From the NCBI RefSeq assembly GCF_004346205.1, contig NZ_SMAM01000010.1:1-60081 (forward strand): a DNA stretch of 60,081 bases, in the 5' to 3' direction. Shown here one piece after another: positions 26,664 through 37,099 of this stretch. Numbering within the stretch: position 1 is the first letter of the stretch; each line of letters begins with the position of its first letter. The position numbers and the translations under genes are program-made. The DNA is from Bibersteinia trehalosi (GTDB lineage Bacteria; Pseudomonadota; Gammaproteobacteria; Enterobacterales; Pasteurellaceae). Under the pieces are notes generated by a model that saw only the letters and a program-made list of their open reading frames with translations, made no database searches and was not told the DNA's origin.

Positions 26664-27458
26664 TTAACTTGCCCAAGCCTCTTCCGTTAAGCTTTTACCA
26701 AAATGGCTTTCAATCAATCTCATTGTCAATGGGTGCTGCGGATTAAGTAAAATATCCTTAGTTTTGCCATACTCTACAACTTCCCCACGATCCATCACCA
26801 TTAATTTATCCGACAAATGTTTAATTAAGCCAAGATTTTGACCGACATAAAGGTAGGAAAGCCCCAACCGTTCCTGTAATGATAACAGTAGATTAGTCAA
26901 TTGGCTTTTTACAGAAAAATCTAATGCCGTTAAAGTGTCATCTACAATAATGATATCGGGATGTAAAATAAGCGCTCTCGCCAATGCAACACGCTGTTTT
27001 TGACTATTTGATGCATCAAAAATAGGAATAAGTGAATGTTCAGGATACAGCCCAACCAATTTTAATGTCTGAAAAATACGTTGATTACGTTCTTCTTCAT
27101 TCAACTGGGTTGCCAGCTTTAGAGGGAGTTCTAGAATTTGTCCTATATTTAAGTTTGGATCAAAAGCGTCATTGGGATCTTGAAAAATCATGCGAATATG
27201 CTTAGCACGCGTTTTATAATCACCGTATGTCAATGCCATATTCTTCAATAACATCTCGCCTGCTGTTGGTTCAACAATCCCAGCTATCATCTTTACTAAA
27301 GTTGATTTCCCTGCACCATTATCGCCAATAACAGCAAGCGTCTCTTGGTAATTTAGGCTAAAAGAGACATTTTTGACTGCATAAAAATCTTGTTTACGAA
27401 AAAGGGAGATACGGTCAGTAAAACGTTTATTGAGATTGCGAACTTCAAGTAGTGGCAT
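26664..27458 (-). CDS. sapF: Peptide-transport ABC ATPase SapF, orphan copy
   Basis: This 264-residue ATPase resembles SapF of the SapABCDF antimicrobial-peptide/heme uptake system. Walker A is intact (GDNGAGKST, 45-53). The signature is degenerate (DASNSQKQRVALARA, where LSGGQ is expected). The residue after the Walker B aspartate is D174, not the usual catalytic glutamate (IIIVDDTLTALD). Related Pasteurellaceae SapF proteins may share these changes. The gene stands alone: upstream is hel behind a terminator, and no sapABCD is in the window. Confidence 0.8.
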   Translation of the reverse strand: MPLLEVRNLNKRFTDRISLFRKQDFYAVKNVSFSLNYQETLAVIGDNGAGKSTLVKMIAGIVEPTAGEMLLKNMALTYGDYKTRAKHIRMIFQDPNDAFDPNLNIGQILELPLKLATQLNEEERNQRIFQTLKLVGLYPEHSLIPIFDASNSQKQRVALARALILHPDIIIVDDTLTALDFSVKSQLTNLLLSLQERLGLSYLYVGQNLGLIKHLSDKLMVMDRGEVVEYGKTKDILLNPQHPLTMRLIESHFGKSLTEEAWAS

Positions 27459-27498
27459 ATTTTATGAAGATAAATAAGTTTAAGTCTATTATAAGTTA

Positions 27499-27524
27499 AA
27501 AGCCCCATCTGGCGATAGGGCTTT
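27499..27524 (-). terminator. Terminator after hel
   Basis: AAAGCCC (27499-27505) pairs with GGGCTTT (27518-27524), followed on the minus strand by TTTTAACTT. It separates hel from sapF. Confidence 0.75.
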
Positions 27525-27537
27525 GTCTGCTTAACGA

Positions 27538-29507
<1,970 letters not shown>

Positions 29508-29530
29508 TTTAATTTTCCTTTTGTAATTAA

Positions 29531-29690
29531 CTCTCTCCCTTCAAGGGAGAGAGACAGATTTGAGCAAAGCAATGTCTTTGCGAAAATCAGAGAGAGGGTT
29601 GCAGATTTCTGCATAAATTTAACCGCGTGTTACCCCTCTCCCTCCGAAAATCCTTTGGATTTTCTCCACCCTCTCCCCACAGGGAGAGGG
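29531..29690. repeat. Compound palindromic element CTCTCCC type in the pgk-fbaA gap
   Basis: Three hairpins occur in a row: CTCTCTCCCT/AGGGAGAGAG (29531-29553), GAAAATCC/GGATTTTC (29646-29664) and CCCTCTCCC/GGGAGAGGG (29669-29690). The first and third share arm sequence and bracket the unit, as in REP/BIME-like elements. Transcription from pgk to fbaA would cross all three. Confidence 0.65.
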
Positions 29691-29698
29691 ATTATTAA

Positions 29699-30871
29699 TT
29701 AACCATTTGCACGTTTTTCTAAAATTTCCACCGCTGGTAACACTTTGCCTTCTACAAATTCTAAGAATGCACCACCACCAGTTGAGATGTAGGAAATTTT
29801 ATCTTTGATACCAAACATATCAATTGCTGCAAGGGTATCACCGCCACCTGCGATAGAGAATGCGCCATTTGCCGTTGCATCAACAATCGCTTGAGCGACT
29901 ACTTCTGTTCCTTTGCGGAAGTTCGGGAACTCAAATACACCCACAGGACCATTCCAAAGAATGGTTTTTGCATTGCGGATAATTTCAGCGAGTTGCTCAG
30001 CGGATTGATCGCCAATATCAAAAATAGAATCATCTTCGGCGACAGCATTAACTGCTTTGTGTTCAGCTGGTGCTGTTTCAGAAAATTCTTTACCCACACG
30101 CACATCAACTGGCACAGGAATGTTGGTTGCTTTTGATAAACGCTGTGCTTCTGGGATTAAATCTGCTTCGTATAAAGATTTACCCACGTTGTTGCCTTCA
30201 GCTGCAATGAAGGTATTTGCGATACCACCGCCCACGATAAGTTGGTCAGCGATTTTTGAAAGGCTGTCTAAAACCGTTAATTTAGTAGAAACTTTTGAAC
30301 CACCTACAATCGCAAGCATTGGGCGTTGTGGCTCTTTTAATGCTTTGCCAAGCGCGTCTAATTCTGCTGCTAATAAGGGACCAGCACAAGCAACTGGTGC
30401 ATATTCTGCAACACCGTAAGTTGATGCTTGCGCACGGTGTGCGGTACCAAATGCGTCCATCACAAATACATCACAAAGTGCTGCGTATTTTTTACCTAAC
30501 TCAGGGTCGTTTTTCTTCTCGCCTTTGTTAATACGCACATTTTCTAATACGACGATTTCATTTTCGTTGACTTCTACGCCGTCTAAGTAATCACGCACTA
30601 AACGTACTGGTACATCTAATGCTTTGTTTAAATAATCCACCACTGGTTGTAATGAGTCTTTCTCTTCAAACACGCCTTCAGTTGGACGACCTAAGTGAGA
30701 AGTAACCATCACTTTCGCACCTTTTTGAAGAGCCAGCTTTAAGGTAGGAATAGTTGCACGGATACGCGCATCAGATGTGACTACACCATCTTTTACCGGT
30801 ACGTTAAGATCTGCACGGATAAAAAGACGCTTGCCTGCGAGGTCAAGATCAGCCATTTTGATTACGGACAT
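29699..30871 (-). CDS. pgk: Phosphoglycerate kinase
   Basis: Pgk makes ATP from 1,3-bisphosphoglycerate. The 390-residue protein has the substrate site [13 protein letters not shown] (16-28), HLGRPTEG, the hinge lysine motif GGSKVSTK, and the ATP-site [13 protein letters not shown] near the C-terminus with [13 protein letters not shown]-like [16 protein letters not shown] perfect -10 TATAAT on the minus strand (30910-30915) lies in the loop of the upstream transporter terminator and could serve pgk. Confidence 0.97.
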   Translation of the reverse strand: MSVIKMADLDLAGKRLFIRADLNVPVKDGVVTSDARIRATIPTLKLALQKGAKVMVTSHLGRPTEGVFEEKDSLQPVVDYLNKALDVPVRLVRDYLDGVEVNENEIVVLENVRINKGEKKNDPELGKKYAALCDVFVMDAFGTAHRAQASTYGVAEYAPVACAGPLLAAELDALGKALKEPQRPMLAIVGGSKVSTKLTVLDSLSKIADQLIVGGGIANTFIAAEGNNVGKSLYEADLIPEAQRLSKATNIPVPVDVRVGKEFSETAPAEHKAVNAVAEDDSIFDIGDQSAEQLAEIIRNAKTILWNGPVGVFEFPNFRKGTEVVAQAIVDATANGAFSIAGGGDTLAAIDMFGIKDKISYISTGGGAFLEFVEGKVLPAVEILEKRANG

Positions 30872-30900
30872 AGTATGTTCCTCATTAAGATTGAAAATAA

Positions 30901-30931
30901 AACGGGCGGATTATAACAGTTTCTGCCCGTT
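30901..30931 (-). terminator. Terminator after the DASS transporter gene
   Basis: AACGGGCGGA (30901-30910) pairs with TCTGCCCGTT (30922-30931) with one wobble, followed on the minus strand by TTATTTTC. The loop contains TATAAT, a candidate pgk -10. Confidence 0.65.
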
Positions 30932-31001
30932 CTGAATGAAACTAGATCAAATTATTGCGTTTTTTTCCAATTTTTTTATTAGAAAAAATAAATCCAGAAA
31001 T

Positions 31002-32393
31002 TTAAATCCAGAATAAATAGCCATAAGTCGCAATAACCAAAATGCAAATTAAGTTCAGCCAAATACCAGCCTTAATCATTTCACGCTGTTTTACCTGACC
31101 AGTACCAAAAACAATTGCATTTGGCGGAGTTGCAACAGGCAACATAAAGGCACAAGAAGCACCTAAACCAATAATTAAAGCAAGCCCAATTGGTGGCATA
31201 CCTAAAGCTTCTGCAATTGAAATAAAAATAGGAACAAGCAATGCAGCACTAGCCGTATTTGAAGTAAATTCCGTCAAGAACACAATAAATGCTGCAACCA
31301 ATAAACCAATAATATAGTAATGGCCACCTTCAATCACGGCAACTAAACCATCTGCCATGACTTTGCTTGCCCCCGTTTTACCTAATACAGCACTGAGAGT
31401 TAAGCCACCACCAAAGAGAAAAAGAACGCCCCATTCAGTATTTCTTTGAATTTGTTCCCAATCTACGACACGCGCAATGCAGAGTAATACCGCAGCAAGA
31501 ATTGCAACAATACTATCAAATGCACCAATACTCTTTACGCCAAATACAGCTGATAAAATGGGGTTTATTTTTGAACTAAACACCCAGCACACAGCAATAA
31601 ACAAGAAAATAGCGAGAGTGATGACGCGTTGAGTATTAAACTCAATCTGCTCAAATTCAAAACTAAAGCGGCTATTAAGATTTGGCTTAAATACAATGTA
31701 TATAGTACCAAATACAATAGGTAACAAAATGAGCATAACAGGTAAGCCATAGCCTAACCAGTCGGAAAAGGTTAAATGTAAATTCGAGGCAACAATTGCA
31801 TTTGGTGGACTTCCAACCAATGTGCCCATTCCCCCAATACTGGCACTATAAGCAATACCAAGTAGCACAAACACATAAGTATTATGCTCTTTTTCTTGAT
31901 CCATTTTGCTTAAAATTCCCATTGCTAATGGCAACATCATTGCTGCAGTCGCAGTATTACTAATCCACATAGACAAAATAGCTGTCACTGCCATCAAATA
32001 TAAAACCGCTAAAGAAAGCTTACCCATTGCTAAACGCATAATGGCATTTGCAATCATTCTGTCGAGTTTTTGTACATGCAATGCCGTTGCTAACGCAAAA
32101 CCACCAAAAAATAAAAAGATTGTAGGATCGGCAAAACTTGCTAGAGCATCTTTAGAACTTACAAGACCTAAGCAAACAGCTAATAGAGGGATAATTAGTG
32201 CAGTGATTGTGACGTGTATAGCCTCGGTTAACCACAATACAGCAACGAATGCTAATAATGCTAAGCCTTTATTTGCTTCTGGAGCAAAAGGCAATGTATT
32301 AAGCAACACAAAAAACAGAATAATATCAGCAACAAGTATTAGCCCATTTCTGATAGGAGCATTCCACTCTTGTAATGGATTGGTCGATGACAT
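31002..32393 (-). CDS. DASS-family sodium:dicarboxylate/anion symporter
   Basis: This 463-residue membrane protein belongs to the divalent anion:sodium symporter family (SLC13-like, as CitT/VcINDY). It has about 11 membrane segments. Two SNT motifs mark the sodium and substrate sites: ISNTATAAMMLPLA (about 144-157) and TSNTASAALLVPI (about 373-385). GTLVGSPPNAI and VATPPNAIVFG are the paired hairpin tips. A di- or tricarboxylate substrate is likely but not readable from the sequence. It follows the ccm operon terminator. Confidence 0.88.
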   Translation of the reverse strand: MSSTNPLQEWNAPIRNGLILVADIILFFVLLNTLPFAPEANKGLALLAFVAVLWLTEAIHVTITALIIPLLAVCLGLVSSKDALASFADPTIFLFFGGFALATALHVQKLDRMIANAIMRLAMGKLSLAVLYLMAVTAILSMWISNTATAAMMLPLAMGILSKMDQEKEHNTYVFVLLGIAYSASIGGMGTLVGSPPNAIVASNLHLTFSDWLGYGLPVMLILLPIVFGTIYIVFKPNLNSRFSFEFEQIEFNTQRVITLAIFLFIAVCWVFSSKINPILSAVFGVKSIGAFDSIVAILAAVLLCIARVVDWEQIQRNTEWGVLFLFGGGLTLSAVLGKTGASKVMADGLVAVIEGGHYYIIGLLVAAFIVFLTEFTSNTASAALLVPIFISIAEALGMPPIGLALIIGLGASCAFMLPVATPPNAIVFGTGQVKQREMIKAGIWLNLICILVIATYGYLFWI

Positions 32394-32430
32394 AACGCCT
32401 CCTAAATAATTAACGTTCTAATTACAAAAA

Positions 32431-32462
32431 CGGCACAATCCGCACATTGGCAGATTGCACCG
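32431..32462 (-). terminator. Terminator after ccmD
   Basis: CGGTGCAATC pairs with GATTGTGCCG on the minus strand (two wobble pairs), followed by TTTTTG. Confidence 0.75.
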
Positions 32463-32468
32463 TATCTT

Positions 32469-32663
32469 TTACGATTGCTGTTTAGCAATCTTCTCTCTCG
32501 CCAACGATTTCTTGGCAATTTTTAATGTTTGTTGCAATTCACGTTTACTTTGCCAAATTAATAAGCCCATTGCAGCAAAAGTAATACCATAGGCAAGCCA
32601 TACATAAAAGCCATAGCCCCCCATTGCGAAAAAATCACTGATTGAATCAAACTGAAATTTCAT
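32469..32663 (-). CDS. ccmD: Heme exporter protein CcmD
   Basis: This 64-residue single-pass protein stabilises the CcmC-heme-CcmE complex in cytochrome c maturation. It has the usual CcmD start FDSISDFFAMGGYGFYVWLAYG, one membrane segment and a basic cytoplasmic tail (KRELQQTLKIAKKSLAREK). It ends the ccm operon here. No ccmE follows. Confidence 0.88.
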   Translation of the reverse strand: MKFQFDSISDFFAMGGYGFYVWLAYGITFAAMGLLIWQSKRELQQTLKIAKKSLAREKIAKQQS

Positions 32664-32672
32664 TCTTGCTCC

Positions 32673-33410
32673 TTATGCTGCTTGAGCTAACGCTTTTACC
32701 CAAGGACGTTTATGCTCATCTTTTAATAATGCGACACGATAACGCAAAATACTAAACCAAAGCATAAAAATCATTGAGCCCAAAATGGCTAATAGTAATG
32801 GAATTAGCATCTCAACCGCCATAGACGGTTTATCAAATTTGGTAATGGTCGCACCTTGATGTAATGTATTCCACCACTCAACCGAGAAATGAATAATCGG
32901 GAGATTAATAACGCCTACGATAGACAAAATCCCTGCCGCTTTTGCTCCAATATTACGATCTTGAAACGCTGAATACAAAGCCATCACACCTAGATACAGG
33001 AAGAAAAGCACCAAAGCCGAAGTTAAACGAGCATCCCATACCCACCATGTTCCCCACATTGGTTTACCCCAAATCGCCCCTGTGGCAAGCGAAATAAACG
33101 CAAAGGTAGCACCAATCGGAGCCATAGAAATCATGGCCAAACTTGCTTGGCGAATTTGCCAAACTAATGCAACAAGTGCAGCAACTGCCATAGAGCCATA
33201 AACTCCCATAGACCAAATTGCTGCCGGTACATGGATAAAAATAATTCGATAGCTATCGCCCTGCTGATAATCTTTTGGCGCAAAAGCCAAACCCCAAAGA
33301 AAAGCAATACTCAGCATCAACAATGCAATCACGCCTAATACTGGTTGGATTTTCCCTAGCAATTGATACTGGGTTTCCGACTTGGCATAAGGGTGTAACC
33401 ACTTCCACAT
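32673..33410 (-). CDS. ccmC: Heme exporter protein CcmC
   Basis: CcmC loads heme onto CcmE in the periplasm. The 245-residue protein has six membrane segments, the tryptophan-rich motif WGKPMWGTWWVWDARLTS (about 114-131), and the two heme-axial histidines in YRIIFIHVPAAIWSM and HFSVEWWNTLHQG. It lies 62 bp after ccmB (the gap has an ACCGCTTG uptake core) and 9 bp before ccmD. Confidence 0.96.
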   Translation of the reverse strand: MWKWLHPYAKSETQYQLLGKIQPVLGVIALLMLSIAFLWGLAFAPKDYQQGDSYRIIFIHVPAAIWSMGVYGSMAVAALVALVWQIRQASLAMISMAPIGATFAFISLATGAIWGKPMWGTWWVWDARLTSALVLFFLYLGVMALYSAFQDRNIGAKAAGILSIVGVINLPIIHFSVEWWNTLHQGATITKFDKPSMAVEMLIPLLLAILGSMIFMLWFSILRYRVALLKDEHKRPWVKALAQAA

Positions 33411-33472
33411 AAGAACCTCATTAAACTATAAAAAATCTATTTTGTAAATTTTTTGTTAAAAATAACCGCTTG

Positions 33473-34135
33473 CTATTGCATACTCACACGGAGTGCACCT
33501 GCAATAGCAAATGGTGAAAAAGTGAGAGACAAAGCAAGTATGGCTCCCATAATTGCTAATTGCCCACTGTAACCTAAATTTAAACTCGCTGCTTCTAACA
33601 CACTAGCAGCAAAAATTAACACAGGTAAAAATAGCGGCAAAATTAATAAACTTAATAGTGTTCCACCTTTACGTAGTCCCACAGTTAATGCCACACCAAT
33701 AGCACCTAAACAACTTAAAATTGGCGTACCAACCAATAAAGTCAAAACTAACGCGAACCATACTTCAATCTCAAGTGAAAGCAAGATGGCTGTAATTGGC
33801 GATAACAAGATTAAAGGTAGCCCCGTCAGTAGCCAATGTGCAATTACTTTTGCTAACGCGACTTGTGGTAAGCCCGTAGGTAATAACATGAGCTGCTCAA
33901 GCGAACCATCTAAATAATCATCACGAAATAATCTTTCAAAAGAAAGCAATGCAGACAATACCGCAGCTACCCATGCAGTACCCGAAGCAATTTTGCTCAA
34001 TAATTCTGGATTAGGCCCCATCAATAACGGAAACATCGTAATCACAATAAGAAAGAACCATAGCGGATTTAAAATTTCCGCAGGCTTACGAAACGCAACT
34101 GTCAGTTCTCTTTGAATTATAGTTAGTAAAATCAT
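33473..34135 (-). CDS. ccmB: Heme exporter membrane subunit CcmB
   Basis: CcmB is the membrane half of the CcmAB transporter that releases holo-CcmE. The 220-residue protein has six membrane segments and the family core LFRDDYLDGSLEQLMLLPTGL (about 69-89), KVIAHWL and GGTLLSLLILPLFLPVLIFA. It starts 5 bp after ccmA, so expression is coupled. Confidence 0.96.
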   Translation of the reverse strand: MILLTIIQRELTVAFRKPAEILNPLWFFLIVITMFPLLMGPNPELLSKIASGTAWVAAVLSALLSFERLFRDDYLDGSLEQLMLLPTGLPQVALAKVIAHWLLTGLPLILLSPITAILLSLEIEVWFALVLTLLVGTPILSCLGAIGVALTVGLRKGGTLLSLLILPLFLPVLIFAASVLEAASLNLGYSGQLAIMGAILALSLTFSPFAIAGALRVSMQ

Positions 34136-34140
34136 GCGTT

Positions 34141-34776
34141 TTATACCTTAAATAGGTCAAGCGATAGTAATTGAACTTTTTGGCTCTGCGCAGTTTGGTG
34201 GCTAGTAAAAATGCACATTCCTCCTTGCTCACAATGCTGTTCGATATGTGAAATCAACTCTACGACCCCTTTTTTATCGATAGCAGTAAATGGCTCATCT
34301 AAAATCCATAATGTAGCATCAGTTAGCCATAATTTTGCCAGTGCAACACGTCTATGTTGCCCTGCTGAAAGGTAAGAGCAAGGTAAATCTTCACGACCAA
34401 CTAACCCTACTTTTGCTAAGGCATGCCAGAGCATATCATCATCTTGCGGCAAACCTTGAATTTTTTGGTAGTAACGTAAATTTTCCCAAGCGGTCAATTC
34501 CGGCTTAATTCCTGCAAAATGTCCTAAATAGAATAGGTGAGCATAATACTCGTCTCGCTGTTGTAAAATTGGCGCTCCATTCCATAGCACTTCGCCTTCT
34601 GCCGCAGTTGCTAACCCAGCCAAAATGCGTAATAAACTTGTTTTGCCAATACCATTATGCCCTTCGATTTGCCACCATTGCCCACTTTCCACGGTTAAAT
34701 GACAACCTTCAAACAGACGCGTTTCACCTCGTTCACAGGCAATATTAACTAAGGATAATTGATTATTACTGCTCAT
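34141..34776 (-). CDS. ccmA: Heme exporter ATPase CcmA
   Basis: This 211-residue ABC ATPase powers release of heme-loaded CcmE. Walker A is GHNGIGKTS (about 38-46), the signature LSAGQHRRVALAK and Walker B LWILDEPFTAID, all intact. It begins 2 bp after the hda stop, an unusual partner for ccmA. Whether the two share a promoter is not visible. Confidence 0.95.
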   Translation of the reverse strand: MSSNNQLSLVNIACERGETRLFEGCHLTVESGQWWQIEGHNGIGKTSLLRILAGLATAAEGEVLWNGAPILQQRDEYYAHLFYLGHFAGIKPELTAWENLRYYQKIQGLPQDDDMLWHALAKVGLVGREDLPCSYLSAGQHRRVALAKLWLTDATLWILDEPFTAIDKKGVVELISHIEQHCEQGGMCIFTSHQTAQSQKVQLLSLDLFKV

Positions 34777-34778
34777 TG

Positions 34779-35495
34779 TTATAATCCTAATACATCTTTG
34801 ACGAAAGGCAGGGTTAATTTTCGCTGTGCCTGTAATGAAGCTTGATCTAAACGTTCTAGTTTTTCTTTTAATACAGAAAGATCTCGATCTAGGCGTTTCA
34901 GTAAAAAATTCGCTACTTCATCCGTTAATTCTAAGCCTTTATCGTAAGCGGTTCGCCGCAAAATTTCGCGTTTTTGTTCATCTTTAAGATCGCCTAGATG
35001 GTGAACCTCCCCCCAACTTAAACGCGAACGTAGATCTTCTCGATCACGACTTAATTTAAGCTGTTGGGGTGAGCAGTCTGCACTAATGAGTAGCAAGGTT
35101 TTTTTCGTTTGGCTAAATAACCCATGTTGCTCACGTAATTGATTAATTAAATTAAAAATCGCCTGTTCCCACTCTGGATCGCCTACAACATATTGAATAT
35201 CATCCAAGCAAATTACATCTAATTTATCTGCATTATCTAAGACCGCTGGTGAAAAATAGGCTAGCTTTTCTAACGGGATATAACTAGCTAGGCGATCATT
35301 TAGCAAATAATAGTGCGTAAGCGCTTTTAGCAGATGGCTTTTACCACTACTTTTAGCACCCCAAACATAGAAAAACGGCTGGCGTACTACATCAAAATTT
35401 TGACGTAGCGAATCCAGCAATGCAGCACCATTCTCTGCACAGAAGTTTTCTAGGGTTTCATCATCAATTTGGTGGATCGGTAGTGAGAGTTGCAA
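34779..35495 (-). CDS. hda: DnaA inactivator Hda
   Basis: Hda stimulates ATP hydrolysis by DnaA with the beta clamp, preventing re-initiation. The 238-residue protein starts MQLSLPIHQIDDET, containing the clamp-binding QLSLP. The AAA+ domain follows with the Walker A-like GAKSSGKSHLLKAL, Walker B CLDDIQYV, sensor 1 and DLRSRLSWG. It is followed within 2 bp by ccmA. Confidence 0.93.
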   Translation of the reverse strand: MQLSLPIHQIDDETLENFCAENGAALLDSLRQNFDVVRQPFFYVWGAKSSGKSHLLKALTHYYLLNDRLASYIPLEKLAYFSPAVLDNADKLDVICLDDIQYVVGDPEWEQAIFNLINQLREQHGLFSQTKKTLLLISADCSPQQLKLSRDREDLRSRLSWGEVHHLGDLKDEQKREILRRTAYDKGLELTDEVANFLLKRLDRDLSVLKEKLERLDQASLQAQRKLTLPFVKDVLGL

Positions 35496-35539
35496 AATGA
35501 TCTATTCAGCTAAAAAAATTGCAGGGAAGCATAACGGAA

Positions 35540-35573
35540 AAATCAATGGTTGAGAACCCTCAACCATTGATTT
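35540..35573 (-). terminator. Terminator after pnuC
   Basis: A perfect 15-bp stem (35540-35554 with 35559-35573, 4-nt loop) is followed on the minus strand by TTCCG after an AAATC/GATTT base, so the run of Ts is short but the stem is strong. Confidence 0.75.
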
Positions 35574-35586
35574 ATAAGTAAAATTA

Positions 35587-36294
35587 TTAATTGACTTTTA
35601 ATTTTGTCCAGTTGTAATAACCATAAATTGAGTTAAGTAGGAATGCTGCATACATTGTATAAACAGCCGGACTATCCGCCCATAGCGCAATTGAAATGAT
35701 ATTAAGGGCAATCCAGAGTAACCATTGTTCACGGTAGCGCAATACCATTAAAGCTTGGGCGGCAACCACAATAATGGTTGTTAATCCATCTAAGCCAGTT
35801 GAGCTACCACCAAAATGATTAAGTAATTGCACAAAGGAGAGTGTCCCTAGCAACAAAAATGTAATGAGTGCAATCCAACCTTTAAGATCTAACGCCTTTG
35901 CTATAACTGCCTCAGCACCATTATCATTTTGCATATTTTGAGTCCACAAAAAGTAGCCTATAAACTGCGCGGGAATATACACATAGAGTGTCGTATTCAT
36001 TTCCCCTAAAAAATTATTCGCTAAAGCTAAATAGAAGTAGCTATAAGCAAAGATCAAACCGAAAAAATAGTTACTAATTTTCCCTTTACTGATAAAGACA
36101 TTACAAATGATGCCCGATACACCAGAAATCATGCCAATAACAGGCGCTTTGGCGTTCATTCCGTTGGTTTGAATATCATATATACCGCCCCAAATAATGG
36201 CAACGATACAGAAAATCAAGAAAGTTGCTTCCCACCATTTCCATCCACCAAACAGCTCTTGTATTGTTTTTTCAGCTAACTTTGAAAAATCCAT
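35587..36294 (-). CDS. pnuC: Nicotinamide riboside transporter PnuC
   Basis: PnuC brings nicotinamide riboside across the inner membrane for NAD synthesis. The 235-residue protein has about seven membrane segments. It shows the substrate-site signatures W-X3-F region (GGWKWWEATFLIFC), YIPAQFIGYFLWTQNM and QWLLWIALNIISIALW. The start at 36294 has GGGAGG upstream. A TTG four codons earlier would lie on that site. It sits behind a near-perfect CRP site. With e(P4) at 27.5 kb it forms the outer and inner steps of V-factor salvage. Confidence 0.92.
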   Translation of the reverse strand: MDFSKLAEKTIQELFGGWKWWEATFLIFCIVAIIWGGIYDIQTNGMNAKAPVIGMISGVSGIICNVFISKGKISNYFFGLIFAYSYFYLALANNFLGEMNTTLYVYIPAQFIGYFLWTQNMQNDNGAEAVIAKALDLKGWIALITFLLLGTLSFVQLLNHFGGSSTGLDGLTTIIVVAAQALMVLRYREQWLLWIALNIISIALWADSPAVYTMYAAFLLNSIYGYYNWTKLKVN

Positions 36295-36324
36295 ATTGCC
36301 TCCCAAGGGATTAAAAATAAGCCT

Positions 36325-36367
36325 ATTCTAATTAAATTTAAATCCATATTCTGTGATACATATCACA
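36325..36367 (-). promoter_or_regulatory. Class II CRP-dependent promoter of pnuC
   Basis: TGTGATACATATCACA (36352-36367) is a perfect CRP half-site pair. The minus-strand -10-like TAGAAT (36325-36330) has its centre 32 bp away, putting CRP near -41.5, the same geometry as at srlA. Confidence 0.75.
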
Positions 36368-36424
36368 TTTATAACCTGCAAAAAATTTAAATGAATTAGC
36401 AATAGACTCAGCTCATCTAATGCA

Positions 36425-37045
36425 CTATAAATTATTCAAGCGAATATCAATTAACATATGCTCATTTTCTGGTGCACTTGCTTTTGCTTGTTCATAAGCA
36501 CTCTTTGCCGCTTCTTTATCCCCTTTGGCTGCTAAAATGTCTCCAACAAATACCTGTTTACGCAAATCCCACGCGTTATCTTGAATTTTAGCTAATGTCG
36601 CTAACGCTGCATCAAATTGCTGAAGCTGGAATTCAACCGCTGCCAAACGAAAACGAATAACATTTTTCAATGTTGCATCGTCTGTATTACCAATAGCTTG
36701 GTTTAATACATTTTTCGCTACAGCAAAATCTTGCTTATCCACTAATTGTTTAGCTTGTTCTAATTGAGCAAAAACGGCATAGCTTGTAGCTTGATTATCT
36801 GCAATAAATTTCTCAACAAGCGGTGTATTTTTCTCTGGATTTTGCAAATAACTTTCCATTACTTGCTGATAGCTTGCAGAGGTTTTTTGCGCCACTTCAA
36901 CTTGATGATTTTTCCAAAAATTCCAACCAGCTGAAGCAGCTAAAGCTAAAATTATTGCCATTAAAATAGGCATACCATTTTGTTTCAACCAGCTTTTCGC
37001 CTCTTCAAATTGCTGTTCTTCTGTTTTATTTAAATAATCGCTCAT
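36425..37045 (-). CDS. yfgM: YfgM-like SecYEG-associated periplasmic TPR protein
   Basis: The 206-residue protein has a short cytoplasmic tail with EEQQFEEAKSWLKQNG, one membrane segment (about 26-45) and a periplasmic tetratricopeptide-like domain. That domain includes QLVDKQDFAVAKNVLNQAI and GDILAAKGDKEAAKSAYEQA. In E. coli YfgM works with PpiD at the Sec translocon. It follows hisS, as in E. coli. The bamB gene that usually comes next is absent. Confidence 0.9.
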   Translation of the reverse strand: MSDYLNKTEEQQFEEAKSWLKQNGMPILMAIILALAASAGWNFWKNHQVEVAQKTSASYQQVMESYLQNPEKNTPLVEKFIADNQATSYAVFAQLEQAKQLVDKQDFAVAKNVLNQAIGNTDDATLKNVIRFRLAAVEFQLQQFDAALATLAKIQDNAWDLRKQVFVGDILAAKGDKEAAKSAYEQAKASAPENEHMLIDIRLNNL

Positions 37046-37070
37046 TGAATGATCCTTATTTGAAAGAGAA

Positions 37071-37095
37071 TAAGGGCAAATTGCATTTGCCCTTA
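37071..37095. repeat. Palindromic repeat, TAAGGGCAAA type
   Basis: TAAGGGCAAA/TTTGCCCTTA around TTGCA in the hisS-yfgM gap. It is a base-pair-compensated relative of the GGGCGAATTACATTCGCCC palindrome at 38451. Confidence 0.65.
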
Positions 37096-37099
37096 CAAA

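Noticed and set aside
31906-32409. 167-codon frame antisense to the DASS transporter
   Set aside because: It is the shadow of a strong coding gene, with no start signal or domain.
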